Shown here: positions 1 through 7,164 of the stretch, piece after piece | Numbering within the stretch: position 1 is the first letter of the stretch | How the letters are laid out: every line of letters starts with the position of its first letter | Origin: UBA1425 sp051881715 | GTDB taxonomy: Bacteria; Bacillota; Clostridia; Oscillospirales; Acutalibacteraceae | NCBI GenBank assembly: GCA_051881715.1 | Contig: JBJEQK010000121.1 | Coordinates: 1-10,144 of the forward strand | Direction: 5' to 3' | DNA: 10,144 nt | Made by a program: the position numbers and the translations under genes | The notes under the pieces: generated by a model | Told to the model about the DNA's origin: nothing | The model's database searches: none | The model's input: the letters and a program-made list of their open reading frames with translations, nothing else

Positions 1-1
1 C

Positions 2-790
2 GGTACGCAAATTGAACTGGTCAACAACACCTACGGCACCATTGACAACACCTACACCATTGTGATGGATGCGCCGGAAATGACACTGTATGTCGCCCCG
101 CAGCACACTGCCTACGCAGAAACAACTTTCCACTTGGATGCGACCGTGCAAACAAGCGGGAAGCCCTGCACGCTGTCCTACACGTCCGACAACCCCGATG
201 TTGCCGCTGTGGATGCAAACGGCGGCGTTACGGCAAAGCAATCCGGCACGGCGACCGTCACCGTCACAGCAACAGACGAATACGGCTTCACCCAGTCTGC
301 CGCCTGCACCGTTACCGTGATAGACAGAGCGCATTTGGTTTCCGACACAGCGGAAATCGACGAAAGCGGGAATGTCCATCTGCCCTTTGGCGTGACGAAA
401 GAAACGCTGGGAACCTATGTGTCCGTGGACGGCAACGCCGCGATCCGTGTGGTCGGCGATACCATTGCAGACGGCACACAGATCGAACTGGTCAACAACA
501 CCTACGGCACCATTGACAACACCTACACCGTCGTGCTGGAGGAGCCGCAGATCACGCTGACCGCCGAACCACAACACACGGTCTACGCCAAAACGACTTT
601 CCTTTTGGAAACTGCCGTACAAACAAACGGTACGCCCTGCACCCTGTCCTACACATCTGACAACCCCGATGTTGCCGCTGTGGATGCAAACGGCAATGTA
701 ACGGCAAACAAGTCCGGCACGGCGACCATCACCGTCACAGCGACAGACGAATGCGGCTTCACCCAGTCCGTCACCTGCACAATCACCGTC
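2..790 (+). repeat. 471-bp (157-residue) intragenic tandem repeat
   Basis: Sequence from position 2 recurs from position 473 in the same frame, encoding GTQIELVNNTYGTIDNTY both times. The BIG2 core also recurs 471 bp apart: ttgccgctgtggatgcaaac is at 201 and again at 672. One full unit and about two thirds of a second are in view, and the array continues upstream of the window. Similarity is high at base level in the core and lower elsewhere, which fits repeat duplication with partial homogenisation. Confidence 0.85.
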
Positions 791-850
791 AAATACACAT
801 GGTGGCAGTGGCTGCTGCGCATATTCCTGTTCGGCTGGCTGTGGTATTAA
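2..850 (+). CDS. BIG2 Ig-like repeat surface protein, C-terminal part (5' end outside window)
   Basis: The frame is open from the first bases, so this is the last 282 residues of a longer protein. The GTG and ATG at 62-67 lie inside a repeat unit and are not starts. Two BIG2 (bacterial Ig-like group 2) domains are visible at about residues 27-107 and 184-264, each with the pattern SYTSDNPDVAAVDANG, then a Gly/Ala-rich turn and a TATxTVTATDE strand. Between them is a roughly 70-residue segment (about 108-180) that I do not recognise; its end is repeated at residues 1-20. The protein stops with a hydrophobic, aromatic tail (residues 266-282, TWWQWLLRIFLFGWLWY) holding five Trp. It has no LPxTG motif, so this tail may be the membrane anchor. 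BIG2 domains are typical of exported adhesins and carbohydrate-active surface proteins, and export is assumed here because the N-terminus is missing. Binding partner unknown. Domain call firm, function open. Confidence 0.85.
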   Translation, partial: GTQIELVNNTYGTIDNTYTIVMDAPEMTLYVAPQHTAYAETTFHLDATVQTSGKPCTLSYTSDNPDVAAVDANGGVTAKQSGTATVTVTATDEYGFTQSAACTVTVIDRAHLVSDTAEIDESGNVHLPFGVTKETLGTYVSVDGNAAIRVVGDTIADGTQIELVNNTYGTIDNTYTVVLEEPQITLTAEPQHTVYAKTTFLLETAVQTNGTPCTLSYTSDNPDVAAVDANGNVTANKSGTATITVTATDECGFTQSVTCTITVKYTWWQWLLRIFLFGWLWY

Positions 851-878
851 GACAAAAACTTGCAGACCCTACAAAACG

Positions 879-916
879 CAATCAGCGACACGACGTGCCG
901 CTGATTGTACTTTTTT
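879..916. terminator. Rho-independent terminator, probably bidirectional
   Basis: A perfect 9-bp stem (CAATCAGCG at 879-887 with CGCTGATTG at 899-907) closes a loop that can pair further (CAC with GTG). On the plus strand it is followed by TAC and six T (911-916), with another seven T just beyond. On the minus strand the same stem is followed by CGTTTTG. It therefore can end both the surface-protein transcript and the convergent phosphoesterase transcript. Confidence 0.85.
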
Positions 917-968
917 ACAATTTTTTTGCAATTTGAACTTTTCATCCGCAGTCGTTCATGGTATACTA

Positions 969-1664
969 TCAGCGGAGCAGTTCCCCCGTTGCGGCGTTGA
1001 CGATGTTGTGGAACACGCCGATGTGGGTCGTGGAGATATATTTGTCCTCGTGCAGGGAGCCGAAGAACCAGCGTTTAAATTCGCAGAACGCCGCCAGTTC
1101 GTCAAAGAATGTGTTCAATCCCGTCACACGCACGGCCTCCCGGTTTTCTTTCAGCTGCAAAAATCCCTTGATCTTCTGCGGCGGCTCGTGGGTGATGATG
1201 ATGTCGATCTTGCCGCCCGTCTTTTCCACCGCTCTGGCCGCGGCCAGCAGCTCGCTCTTGGTCGGCAGCTCTTCCTTCGACCAGCGGTTATGCTCCACGC
1301 GAATCTCAAAATCCGCACTCTCTCCGCCGCCCATGGTGAAGTACCGTTTCCCCTCCAGCGTATACACCTGTCCGCGCATCAGATGGCGCACATTGCCGGA
1401 GATCTCGTGCACCTTGCCGCCGTTCCACATGGCGACCGGGTACTGATTGAGCAGGTCAAAGTTTTCGTGGGTGCCGTCGATGAAACATATATTGTAGCGC
1501 TTCCTGCCCAAATACTTCAGCACCCGTTCCTCACTGCGGGTGCCGTCCCAAATGAAGCCGAAGTCCCCGCAGATGATCAGCGTATCCCCTTTTTTCAGAC
1601 TGCGCAGCCGGGGATCGCTGAACCGCTTGATGTCCCCGTGGGTATCGCCTGTCACATAAACCAT
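969..1664 (-). CDS. Calcineurin-like metallophosphoesterase, small cytoplasmic type
   Basis: A 231-residue protein without signal peptide or membrane segment. Superfamily motifs appear in order: GDTHGD (6-11), GDFG (33-36), GTHEN (64-68), THEPP (158-162) and GSLHED (202-207). The family hydrolyses phosphomono- or phosphodiesters at a two-metal centre. The substrate cannot be read here. Two usual metal-2 ligands are changed: the Asn of GNH[E/D] is Thr65 and the first His of GHxH is Ser203. The enzyme may therefore be a single-metal variant or a subfamily with other ligands. The start at 1664 is chosen because AAAGGG lies 8 nt upstream; the ATG at 1691 directly abuts AAAGG and sits at the predicted transcription start. 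The gene is alone on the minus strand, divergent from the carboxypeptidase operon. Family call firm, activity uncertain. Confidence 0.88.
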   Translation of the reverse strand: MVYVTGDTHGDIKRFSDPRLRSLKKGDTLIICGDFGFIWDGTRSEERVLKYLGRKRYNICFIDGTHENFDLLNQYPVAMWNGGKVHEISGNVRHLMRGQVYTLEGKRYFTMGGGESADFEIRVEHNRWSKEELPTKSELLAAARAVEKTGGKIDIIITHEPPQKIKGFLQLKENREAVRVTGLNTFFDELAAFCEFKRWFFGSLHEDKYISTTHIGVFHNIVNAATGELLR

Positions 1665-1672
1665 TTTTTTCG

Positions 1673-1678
1673 CCCTTT
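1673..1678 (-). promoter_or_regulatory. Ribosome binding site that sets the phosphoesterase start
   Basis: On the minus strand AAAGGG precedes the ATG at 1664 with an 8-nt A-rich spacer. This is normal spacing, whereas the upstream ATG at 1691 has no spacer after its AAAGG. Confidence 0.7.
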
Positions 1679-1697
1679 CGCTGTGATTCATCCTTTA

Positions 1698-1703
1698 TAT
1701 AAT
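1698..1703 (+). promoter_or_regulatory. Candidate -10 box for the carboxypeptidase operon
   Basis: A consensus TATAAT lies 23 bp upstream of the start codon, on nearly the same bases as the -10 of the opposing promoter. I see no good -35 at 16-18 bp (only CTTTCG-like sequence), so the plus-strand promoter may need an activator or lie elsewhere. Confidence 0.35.
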
Positions 1704-1727
1704 ACAACATTGGTGGTGCATTGTCTA
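1699..1727 (-). promoter_or_regulatory. Sigma-A-type promoter of the minus-strand phosphoesterase
   Basis: On the minus strand TAGACA (plus 1722-1727; 5 of 6 to TTGACA) is followed by a 17-bp spacer and TATTAT (plus 1699-1704; 5 of 6 to TATAAT). The predicted transcription start near 1692 would give a leader of about 28 nt carrying the AAAGGG ribosome site. The -35 element abuts the start codon of the divergent gene at 1727. Confidence 0.6.
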
Positions 1728-3112
1728 TGAAAAAATGGAGATTTTTTTTCATTTCTTTGATTTTGATCGTCTCGACCCTGCCGTTCTCCACGGCAAATGC
1801 GGCGTACAACTCGATTTTGACCGACCTGGAACCCCGTTCCGGCATCATTCTGGTGCAAAGCTTGGAGGACGACACCGTCATCTTTGACAAAAACATTCAC
1901 CAGCGCACGCCGCCGGCTTCGCTGACGAAGATCGTCACCGCCATTCTCACGCTGGAAAACTGCCCCGATCTGAACGCCATGGTGACCGTGCCGCAGAGTG
2001 TCATCGACTCTCTTGTGAACACCGGCTCCTCCAATGCGGGACTGAAGGCGGGCGAAGAAATCTCCGTCCTTGACCTTTTGCACTGTATGCTCATCCCCAG
2101 CGCCAACGAAGCGGCCGCCACCTTGGCAGACTACGTCAGCGGCGGCAACATCGACGGTTTTGTGGACAAGATGAATGTCTTTGTGGAGCGTTTGGGCTGT
2201 ACCGACACCCACTTCACGACCCCCCACGGTCTGGACGCCGAGGGGCAATATACCAGCGCCGCAGACATGGCGAAGATCATGAAGTACGCTCTCACCTTCT
2301 CCCAGAGCGAAATTTTTGAAAACATCACCTCCAAAACCGACTACCAACTCCCCGCCTCCAATATGCACGAGCAGCCCCGCACCATCCGCAGCACCAATTT
2401 CCTGATGAACTCGGGCTATGCGGACTACTACTGCAAATACGTCACCGGCGGCAAGACCGGCTCCACCAGCGGCGCAGGCAAGTGCGTCGTTGCCACGGCC
2501 AGCAGCGGCGGCTACGCCTACATGGCGGTCATCATGAACGCACCCCACGACGATATCGACGGGGACGGCTACGACGAAAACGGCGCCTTTACCGACGCAA
2601 AAATGCTCTTTGAGTGGATCTACAAAAACATACGGTACGAATCCATCCTTTCCAGCGCCGAGGTCACCGCCGAGGTCAAGGTACGTCTGTCCACCAAGAC
2701 GGATCATCTGGCGCTGGTGCCTGCGGAGGATCTGTTCGCCTTTGTCCCCACCGGCGTGGACGAAAACAGCGTCCTTGTCAAGGTGGTGGACGGCACCCTG
2801 CCCGAAAGCGTGGACGCGCCCATCCACAAGGGGGACAAGATCGCCGAAGCCGCCGTATACTACGCCGACCAGGAAATCGCCCGTGCCGATCTGGTGGCGG
2901 CGGAGGATGTCAGCCGCAATCTGTTTTTGTTCATCGGCTCCATTTTGGTGGATATCCTCACCCATCCGGTGGTTCTGGTGATCCTCGGTCTGCTCTTGCT
3001 GCTGGTGCTCGCCTATATCGGCTTCGTCCTGTATGTGCGCAGAAAGGACAAAAAGAAGCGCAAAAAGAAAAACAACAAAAACAAGATCGTACAAATGAAA
3101 GATTTTAAATAA
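1727..3112 (+). CDS. D-alanyl-D-alanine carboxypeptidase (peptidase S11, DacF/DacA type)
   Basis: A 461-residue penicillin-binding protein that trims the terminal D-Ala from peptidoglycan stem peptides outside the membrane. An N-terminal signal peptide (about 1-26, MKKWRFFFISLILIV then ANAA) is followed by the three active-site motifs of the family: SLTK (Ser65-Lys68), SAN (125-127) and KTG (243-245). An Asp-rich stretch DIDGDGYDENG (277-287) follows. A C-terminal beta-rich region (about 305-395) precedes a hydrophobic segment (about 399-436) and a Lys/Arg-rich tail, which should anchor the protein with the tail in the cytosol. The ATG at 1727 is preferred because it opens a good signal peptide; a TTG at 1721 would add two residues. 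The ribosome site (GGTGG at 1712) is weak. It is the first gene of a likely four-gene operon, with the next start 15 bp downstream. Confidence 0.93.
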   Translation: MKKWRFFFISLILIVSTLPFSTANAAYNSILTDLEPRSGIILVQSLEDDTVIFDKNIHQRTPPASLTKIVTAILTLENCPDLNAMVTVPQSVIDSLVNTGSSNAGLKAGEEISVLDLLHCMLIPSANEAAATLADYVSGGNIDGFVDKMNVFVERLGCTDTHFTTPHGLDAEGQYTSAADMAKIMKYALTFSQSEIFENITSKTDYQLPASNMHEQPRTIRSTNFLMNSGYADYYCKYVTGGKTGSTSGAGKCVVATASSGGYAYMAVIMNAPHDDIDGDGYDENGAFTDAKMLFEWIYKNIRYESILSSAEVTAEVKVRLSTKTDHLALVPAEDLFAFVPTGVDENSVLVKVVDGTLPESVDAPIHKGDKIAEAAVYYADQEIARADLVAAEDVSRNLFLFIGSILVDILTHPVVLVILGLLLLLVLAYIGFVLYVRRKDKKKRKKKNNKNKIVQMKDFK

Positions 3113-3113
3113 G

Positions 3114-3120
3114 AGAAAGG
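3114..3120 (+). promoter_or_regulatory. Ribosome binding site that sets the GPH symporter start
   Basis: AGAAAGG lies 7 nt before the ATG at 3128 but only 1 nt before the ATG at 3122, so translation should begin at 3128. Confidence 0.7.
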
Positions 3121-3127
3121 AATGCCC

Positions 3128-4603
3128 ATGGGAAAACTGAAAAACTTTTTGAACTCCAAAATCGTCCGCTCGGATGTGGGCGAGGAAACCGTGCTGACAT
3201 GGAAAGAGACGCTCTCCTATGCCCTCGGCCGCGGTGCACAGGGCATGAGCACCTCCACCATGTCCTCGGGCAACGTCAACTATTTCCTCACGAACCTGAT
3301 GGGTCTGTCTCTGCCCTTTGTCAGCGCCGTGCGCTTCTGGACAGGCCTTTGGGACGCATTCAACGACCCGATCATGGGCGTCCTTGTGGACAAGACCCAC
3401 ACCAAGGACGGCAAAATGCTCCCCTATATCAAATGGGCGCCGTATCTGTGCGCCCTGTTCACCTTTGGCGTTTTTCTCAACAGTTCCTCTTTCCCCATGA
3501 TCCTGCGCATGATCTTTGCCGTTGTCGCTTTGGTCGGCTGGGACATGACCTACACCGCCTTTGACATTCCCATGGGCGCACTGGCATTTTCCATCACTTC
3601 CAGCGGTGTGGAGCGCACCAAACTGTTCGGCGTCAGCTCCATCGTCCGTGCCGTCGTCGGTGCCATCCCCGGCGCCGTTCTGCCCATCGCCCTGCTGATC
3701 CCCTACTTCAAGGTACATACGGGCTATGCCTACACCGCCACGGCGGTCATCGCTTTCTTCGGCATCATCCTTTGCACCCGCCCCACCTACCGCAACTGCC
3801 ATGAACGTGCCGAGCACAACAACAATGAACCCACCATCAAAGAGTGCTTCGCTCTGCTCTTGAAAAACAAGCCGCTGTTTATGCTTTTCCTGTCCAACAT
3901 GGCTTTCCTGCTGGTCACTGTCAAGACCGCCGTGCAGATGTACTTCGCCGTGGACCTCATGGGCGATGCGGCATACGTCACCATCTTGTCCGTAGCCCTT
4001 GCCCCGGCGCCCTTTATCGCCGGCGTACTCGTGCCGTTCATCACCGAAAAGCTGGGAGAGCGCGCCGACTTCAAAAAAATGTATATCGCCTGCTGTGTCC
4101 TTGCGGCTCTCCTGCACGGACTGTTCTATGTCACCACCTCCGGCTCCTTACTGCACCTGCAAACCGGTGAAAAGCCCACCGTGCCCATCATCATTCTGGT
4201 GCTGTTGTTCGTCGTGCTGACCTCCATTCCGCTGGAGTTCAAAAACCTCTTGAGCAAGGAGATGGAAGCGGAAACGGTGGACTATGTGGAGTGGAAAACC
4301 GGCACCCGCGCCGAGGGCATCATGCTCTCGCTGATGTCCTTCACCGGCAAGCTGACCAACTCCGTTTCCTCCACCATCGGTTTGGCTGTTTTAGGACTGG
4401 CCAACTACGCCACCCATGAAAATGCCGTGGCTGTGGCACAGACCTTTACCGCCAAAAACGCCCTGCTCTCCTGCATGACCCTCATCCCCATGGGCGGCTA
4501 CATCCTGATGCTCCTGCCGATCCTGTTCTACTCCATCAGCCGCAAACAGCATACGCAGATGATGGCAGAGATTGCCGCAAGAAAGGCGGCAACCCATGAA
4601 TAA
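3128..4603 (+). CDS. MFS sugar transporter, GPH (glycoside-pentoside-hexuronide):cation symporter family
   Basis: A 491-residue polytopic membrane protein of MelB-like length. The signature loop is clear: WDAFNDPIMGVLVDKT (75-90) then DGKMLPYIKW (94-103), matching the GPH pattern D-x3-DP-x2-G-x3-D-x-T with a following K-x-x-P-Y. A second amphipathic loop (EMEAETVDYVEWKTGTRAEG, around 377-396) also fits the family, where this region helps couple cation and sugar. Family members import glycosides, pentosides or hexuronides with H+ or Na+; the substrate cannot be named from sequence. The start at 3128 is set by AGAAAGG 7 nt upstream. It begins 15 bp after the carboxypeptidase and its last 8 bp overlap the next gene, so translational coupling is likely. 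Family call confident, substrate unknown. Confidence 0.88.
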   Translation: MGKLKNFLNSKIVRSDVGEETVLTWKETLSYALGRGAQGMSTSTMSSGNVNYFLTNLMGLSLPFVSAVRFWTGLWDAFNDPIMGVLVDKTHTKDGKMLPYIKWAPYLCALFTFGVFLNSSSFPMILRMIFAVVALVGWDMTYTAFDIPMGALAFSITSSGVERTKLFGVSSIVRAVVGAIPGAVLPIALLIPYFKVHTGYAYTATAVIAFFGIILCTRPTYRNCHERAEHNNNEPTIKECFALLLKNKPLFMLFLSNMAFLLVTVKTAVQMYFAVDLMGDAAYVTILSVALAPAPFIAGVLVPFITEKLGERADFKKMYIACCVLAALLHGLFYVTTSGSLLHLQTGEKPTVPIIILVLLFVVLTSIPLEFKNLLSKEMEAETVDYVEWKTGTRAEGIMLSLMSFTGKLTNSVSSTIGLAVLGLANYATHENAVAVAQTFTAKNALLSCMTLIPMGGYILMLLPILFYSISRKQHTQMMAEIAARKAATHE

Positions 4604-5930
4604 ACCGTTCAAGCTGGCGTGTCTCGCCGACACCCACTACTACTCCCCCGCCCTCGGCACCTCGGGAAAAGCCTACGCCCTGCGCAGCGGCTCCGACCAG
4701 AAGTGTCTTGCCGAGACGGGGCGCATCCTCGATGATGCTTTCCGTCAGATCGTGCAAAGCGGCGCAGACGCCGTACTCATTGCCGGGGATCTGACCAACA
4801 ACGGCGAAAAGGTCAGCCACGAGGAACTGCGGGAGAAGCTGTATGCGCTCCGAAAGCATCTTCCCGTCTATGTACTCACCGCCACCCACGACTGGTGCTG
4901 TGACGAGAATGCCCGCCGCTATGACGGCGCGCAGGTTTTTCATGACGTGCAGACGATGCCCTCCGACGCCCTGTCGGACTTTTATCGGGATTTCGGACTT
5001 TCGGATGCCATCGCCACCTACAAGACCCACATCGGCGCACTGTCCTATGTGGTGGAGCCCTGCGAGGGACTGCGCATCCTCATGCTCAACGACGACCAAA
5101 ACGGTCGGGGACGCTCCGGCTTTACGGAAGAACACCTGCAATGGATCGAGGCGCAGGCCGCCGACGCCCGGCAAAAGGGCTTGCAGATTCTTGCCGCCGA
5201 GCACCACCCCATTATCCCGCCTGTACACCCGTTTCTGACGGGCGGCAACAGCGCCGGCGATCGGGAGGAGATCGTCCGGCGGTTCAGCGATGCGGGACTG
5301 CGCTGTGTGGTCACGGGGCATCTGCATATGCAGGATCTGGTACAGCATGGCGCGCTGACGGAAATATCTCTCGGCACCCTCTGCGGCTGGCCGGGGAACA
5401 TCGTCTTTGCCCACATCGACGATGCACAGATTCGCCTGCAAACCGAGCGTGTCGCCTGCCATGCGCTTTTGCAAAAACAGACCCTCGGCATCCTGCAAAA
5501 TCTGCTGGACGCCGCCAAAGACAGCCGGGACGCCTTTCGGGAGCGCCTGTGCGCACTGCACATCACTCCCAAAGCCGCTGTGCTTCGCCCCTTTGTGCGC
5601 AGGTGGGCACAGAGGATGGACACCATGACCGTCCGCGAGGCCTACGCCTATGTGCGCCGCTGTTTGCCCGGACTGCTGCCGAAGCTGACGCTCTGCGAGA
5701 TCGGGGACGATCCGCTGGGCGATACGGTGGAAAAGGTGTTTTTGAGCCTGTTCGGCGACGGACTGGCACAGACGCCCGAGGATGAACTGTACAAAGTCGT
5801 CACGGCGTTGTTTGCCGTGCCGCAAAAACTGCTTCGGCACAATGAACTCTGCCGCAAAATATCCGAAAGCGGCGTCCGGCTGATCTCCAAAAAGCCGCTG
5901 GACGGCGCTGTGATTCGGAGTGAACTATGA
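4596..5930 (+). CDS. Calcineurin-like metallophosphoesterase with C-terminal extension
   Basis: A 444-residue soluble protein. Motifs in order: DTH (12-14), GDLTNNGE (64-71), ATHD (96-99), EHHP (202-205) and GHLH (241-244), giving nearly the full two-metal set. The Asn of the usual GNHD motif is Thr97, the same change as in the minus-strand phosphoesterase. Residues after about 280 form a separate, apparently helical C-terminal region seen in larger members; its role is unknown to me. No signal peptide, so it should act in the cytosol. The ATG at 4596 is chosen because it begins directly at the first beta strand and overlaps the symporter stop (ATGAATAA), with GAAAGG 9 nt upstream; an in-frame ATG at 4572 would add eight residues. 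Lying between two transporter genes, it may act on an imported phosphorylated compound, but that is inference only. Confidence 0.87.
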   Translation: MNKPFKLACLADTHYYSPALGTSGKAYALRSGSDQKCLAETGRILDDAFRQIVQSGADAVLIAGDLTNNGEKVSHEELREKLYALRKHLPVYVLTATHDWCCDENARRYDGAQVFHDVQTMPSDALSDFYRDFGLSDAIATYKTHIGALSYVVEPCEGLRILMLNDDQNGRGRSGFTEEHLQWIEAQAADARQKGLQILAAEHHPIIPPVHPFLTGGNSAGDREEIVRRFSDAGLRCVVTGHLHMQDLVQHGALTEISLGTLCGWPGNIVFAHIDDAQIRLQTERVACHALLQKQTLGILQNLLDAAKDSRDAFRERLCALHITPKAAVLRPFVRRWAQRMDTMTVREAYAYVRRCLPGLLPKLTLCEIGDDPLGDTVEKVFLSLFGDGLAQTPEDELYKVVTALFAVPQKLLRHNELCRKISESGVRLISKKPLDGAVIRSEL

Positions 5931-7090
5931 CCTATAAACATACCGTGCGTGCCTGCTTTGTCGGGTACGCCGTTCAAGCGATCATCAATAATTTTGTCCC
6001 GCTTCTCTTTACCACCTTTTTAGCGGAATATTCCCTGTCCCTGTCCCGCATCTCCCTGCTGGTAACGTTCAACTTCGGCGTACAGCTTGCGGTGGATTTG
6101 GCGGCGTCCGTCTTTGCAGACAAGCTCGGCTACCGCCGGTGCATGGTGGCCGCCCACGCCTGCTGTGCCCTCGGACTTGTGGGACTGACTGTTTTGCCAA
6201 ATCTGCTGTCAGTTCCCTTTCCCGGCATCCTGCTGTCAGTCATGGTCTACGCCATCGGCGGCGGCCTGTTGGAGGTGCTGGTCAGCCCCATTGTGGAGAA
6301 CTGTCCCGGTGATGACAAAGCGGGCGCCATGAGCCTGCTGCACTCCTTCTACTGTTGGGGCACCGTGGCGGTCGTTTTGCTCTCTACCGTGTTTTTTGCC
6401 CTTTTCGGCACGGAGAACTGGCGCATACTCTCCCTGCTTTGGGCGGTCGTGCCCGTGCTCAACGGCATCGTCTTTGCCCGCGTACCGCTTCCCGAACATC
6501 CCGAAGAAGCCAAGGGACTGCCTTTGCGCAAGCTCGCCGGAGCAAAGCTGTTTTTACCTGTGCTTTTGCTGATGTTCTGCTCCGGCGCTGCCGAACAAGC
6601 CGTCAGTCAATGGGCGTCCGCCTTTACGGAATCTGCCATCGGCGTTTCCAAAACCACCGGGGATTTGCTGGGCACCATGATGTTCAGCGTCCTGATGGGC
6701 ACATCCCGTGCCTTCTACGGCAAAAGAAGCCGAAAACTGCCGCTGAAAACCTTCATGCTGTGCAGTACACTATTGTGCATCGGCAGCTATCTTTTGATCT
6801 CCCTCACCGCCTCCCCCATCCTCGGACTGCTCGGCTGTGCCCTGTGCGGTCTGTCTGTGGGTATCTTTTGGCCGGGCACCACCAGTCTTGCCGCAGAGCA
6901 TCTGCGCGGCGGCACGGCGATGTTCGCCTTCATGGCGCTGGCGGGGGATCTGGGCTGTGCCGGCGGTCCCACCTTTGTGGGGCTTGTTTCCGACCACTTC
7001 GGCAATCTCCACGCCGGCATCCTCGCCGCCGTGTGCTTCCCGATCCTTTTGCTGCTGGGTCTCGGCTGGTTCCGCAGGCGGGCAAAATAA
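5927..7090 (+). CDS. Major facilitator superfamily transporter
   Basis: A 387-residue protein with about 12 hydrophobic segments, an MFS motif A-like loop between helices 2 and 3 (ADKLGYRR, 64-71) and a short basic C-terminus (WFRRRAK). Overall form resembles the MFS members annotated as sugar or drug transporters, such as the FucP-like group, but no motif fixes substrate or direction. Its ATG overlaps the phosphoesterase stop as ATGA, with GGAG about 8 nt upstream, so it is translationally coupled to the preceding gene. It ends 3 bp before the LexA box and I see no terminator in between, so some transcription may run into lexA. It belongs to a different MFS branch from the GPH symporter two genes upstream, so the two are not simple duplicates. 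Confidence 0.85.
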   Translation: MTYKHTVRACFVGYAVQAIINNFVPLLFTTFLAEYSLSLSRISLLVTFNFGVQLAVDLAASVFADKLGYRRCMVAAHACCALGLVGLTVLPNLLSVPFPGILLSVMVYAIGGGLLEVLVSPIVENCPGDDKAGAMSLLHSFYCWGTVAVVLLSTVFFALFGTENWRILSLLWAVVPVLNGIVFARVPLPEHPEEAKGLPLRKLAGAKLFLPVLLLMFCSGAAEQAVSQWASAFTESAIGVSKTTGDLLGTMMFSVLMGTSRAFYGKRSRKLPLKTFMLCSTLLCIGSYLLISLTASPILGLLGCALCGLSVGIFWPGTTSLAAEHLRGGTAMFAFMALAGDLGCAGGPTFVGLVSDHFGNLHAGILAAVCFPILLLLGLGWFRRRAK

Positions 7091-7093
7091 ATA

Positions 7094-7107
7094 CAAACAA
7101 ATGTTTG
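7094..7107 (+). promoter_or_regulatory. LexA operator (SOS box)
   Basis: CAAACAAATGTTTG has perfect 5-bp inverted half sites around AAAT. Compared with the Bacillus-type SOS consensus CGAACRNRYGTTYC it matches 12 of 14 positions, including AAC and GTT. It overlaps the -35 of the lexA promoter, which suits autorepression. Confidence 0.8.
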
Positions 7108-7133
7108 CATTTTTCAAAAAGATGTGCTATACT
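7105..7133 (+). promoter_or_regulatory. lexA operon promoter, extended -10 type
   Basis: TATACT (7128-7133) is preceded by TGC, giving an extended -10. A partial -35 (TTGCAT, 7105-7110) lies 17 bp upstream and shares three bases with the SOS box. Transcription should start near 7140, where CTGTACAG (7132-7139) forms a short perfect palindrome. The leader of about 25 nt contains GGAGGG 6 nt before the ATG. Confidence 0.7.
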
Positions 7134-7164
7134 GTACAGAGAATCTTTTTTCGGAGGGTGCAGT

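Noticed and set aside
933..1730. 265-residue plus-strand open frame
   Set aside because: Antisense to the motif-bearing minus-strand phosphoesterase, crosses its promoter and has no recognisable domain.
1688..4117. 809-residue open frame on the minus strand
   Set aside because: It runs antisense through the carboxypeptidase and GPH symporter, both with full motif sets. Its His/Gly/Asp/Gln-rich composition is typical of antisense readings of GC-rich genes, and it has no plausible ribosome site or domain.
4536..5840. 434-residue open frame on the minus strand
   Set aside because: Antisense shadow of the motif-complete phosphoesterase at 4596-5930.
7132..7139. CTGTACAG as a second LexA site
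   Set aside because: It resembles only the outer half sites of the E. coli type box and lacks the spacing; the Gram-positive-type box at 7094-7107 is much better.
6355..7164. N-terminal extension of LexA by 270 residues
   Set aside because: The upstream part is an out-of-frame reading of the MFS gene. LexA starts at 7165 with GGAGGG and a standard helix-turn-helix N-terminus, after its own promoter.
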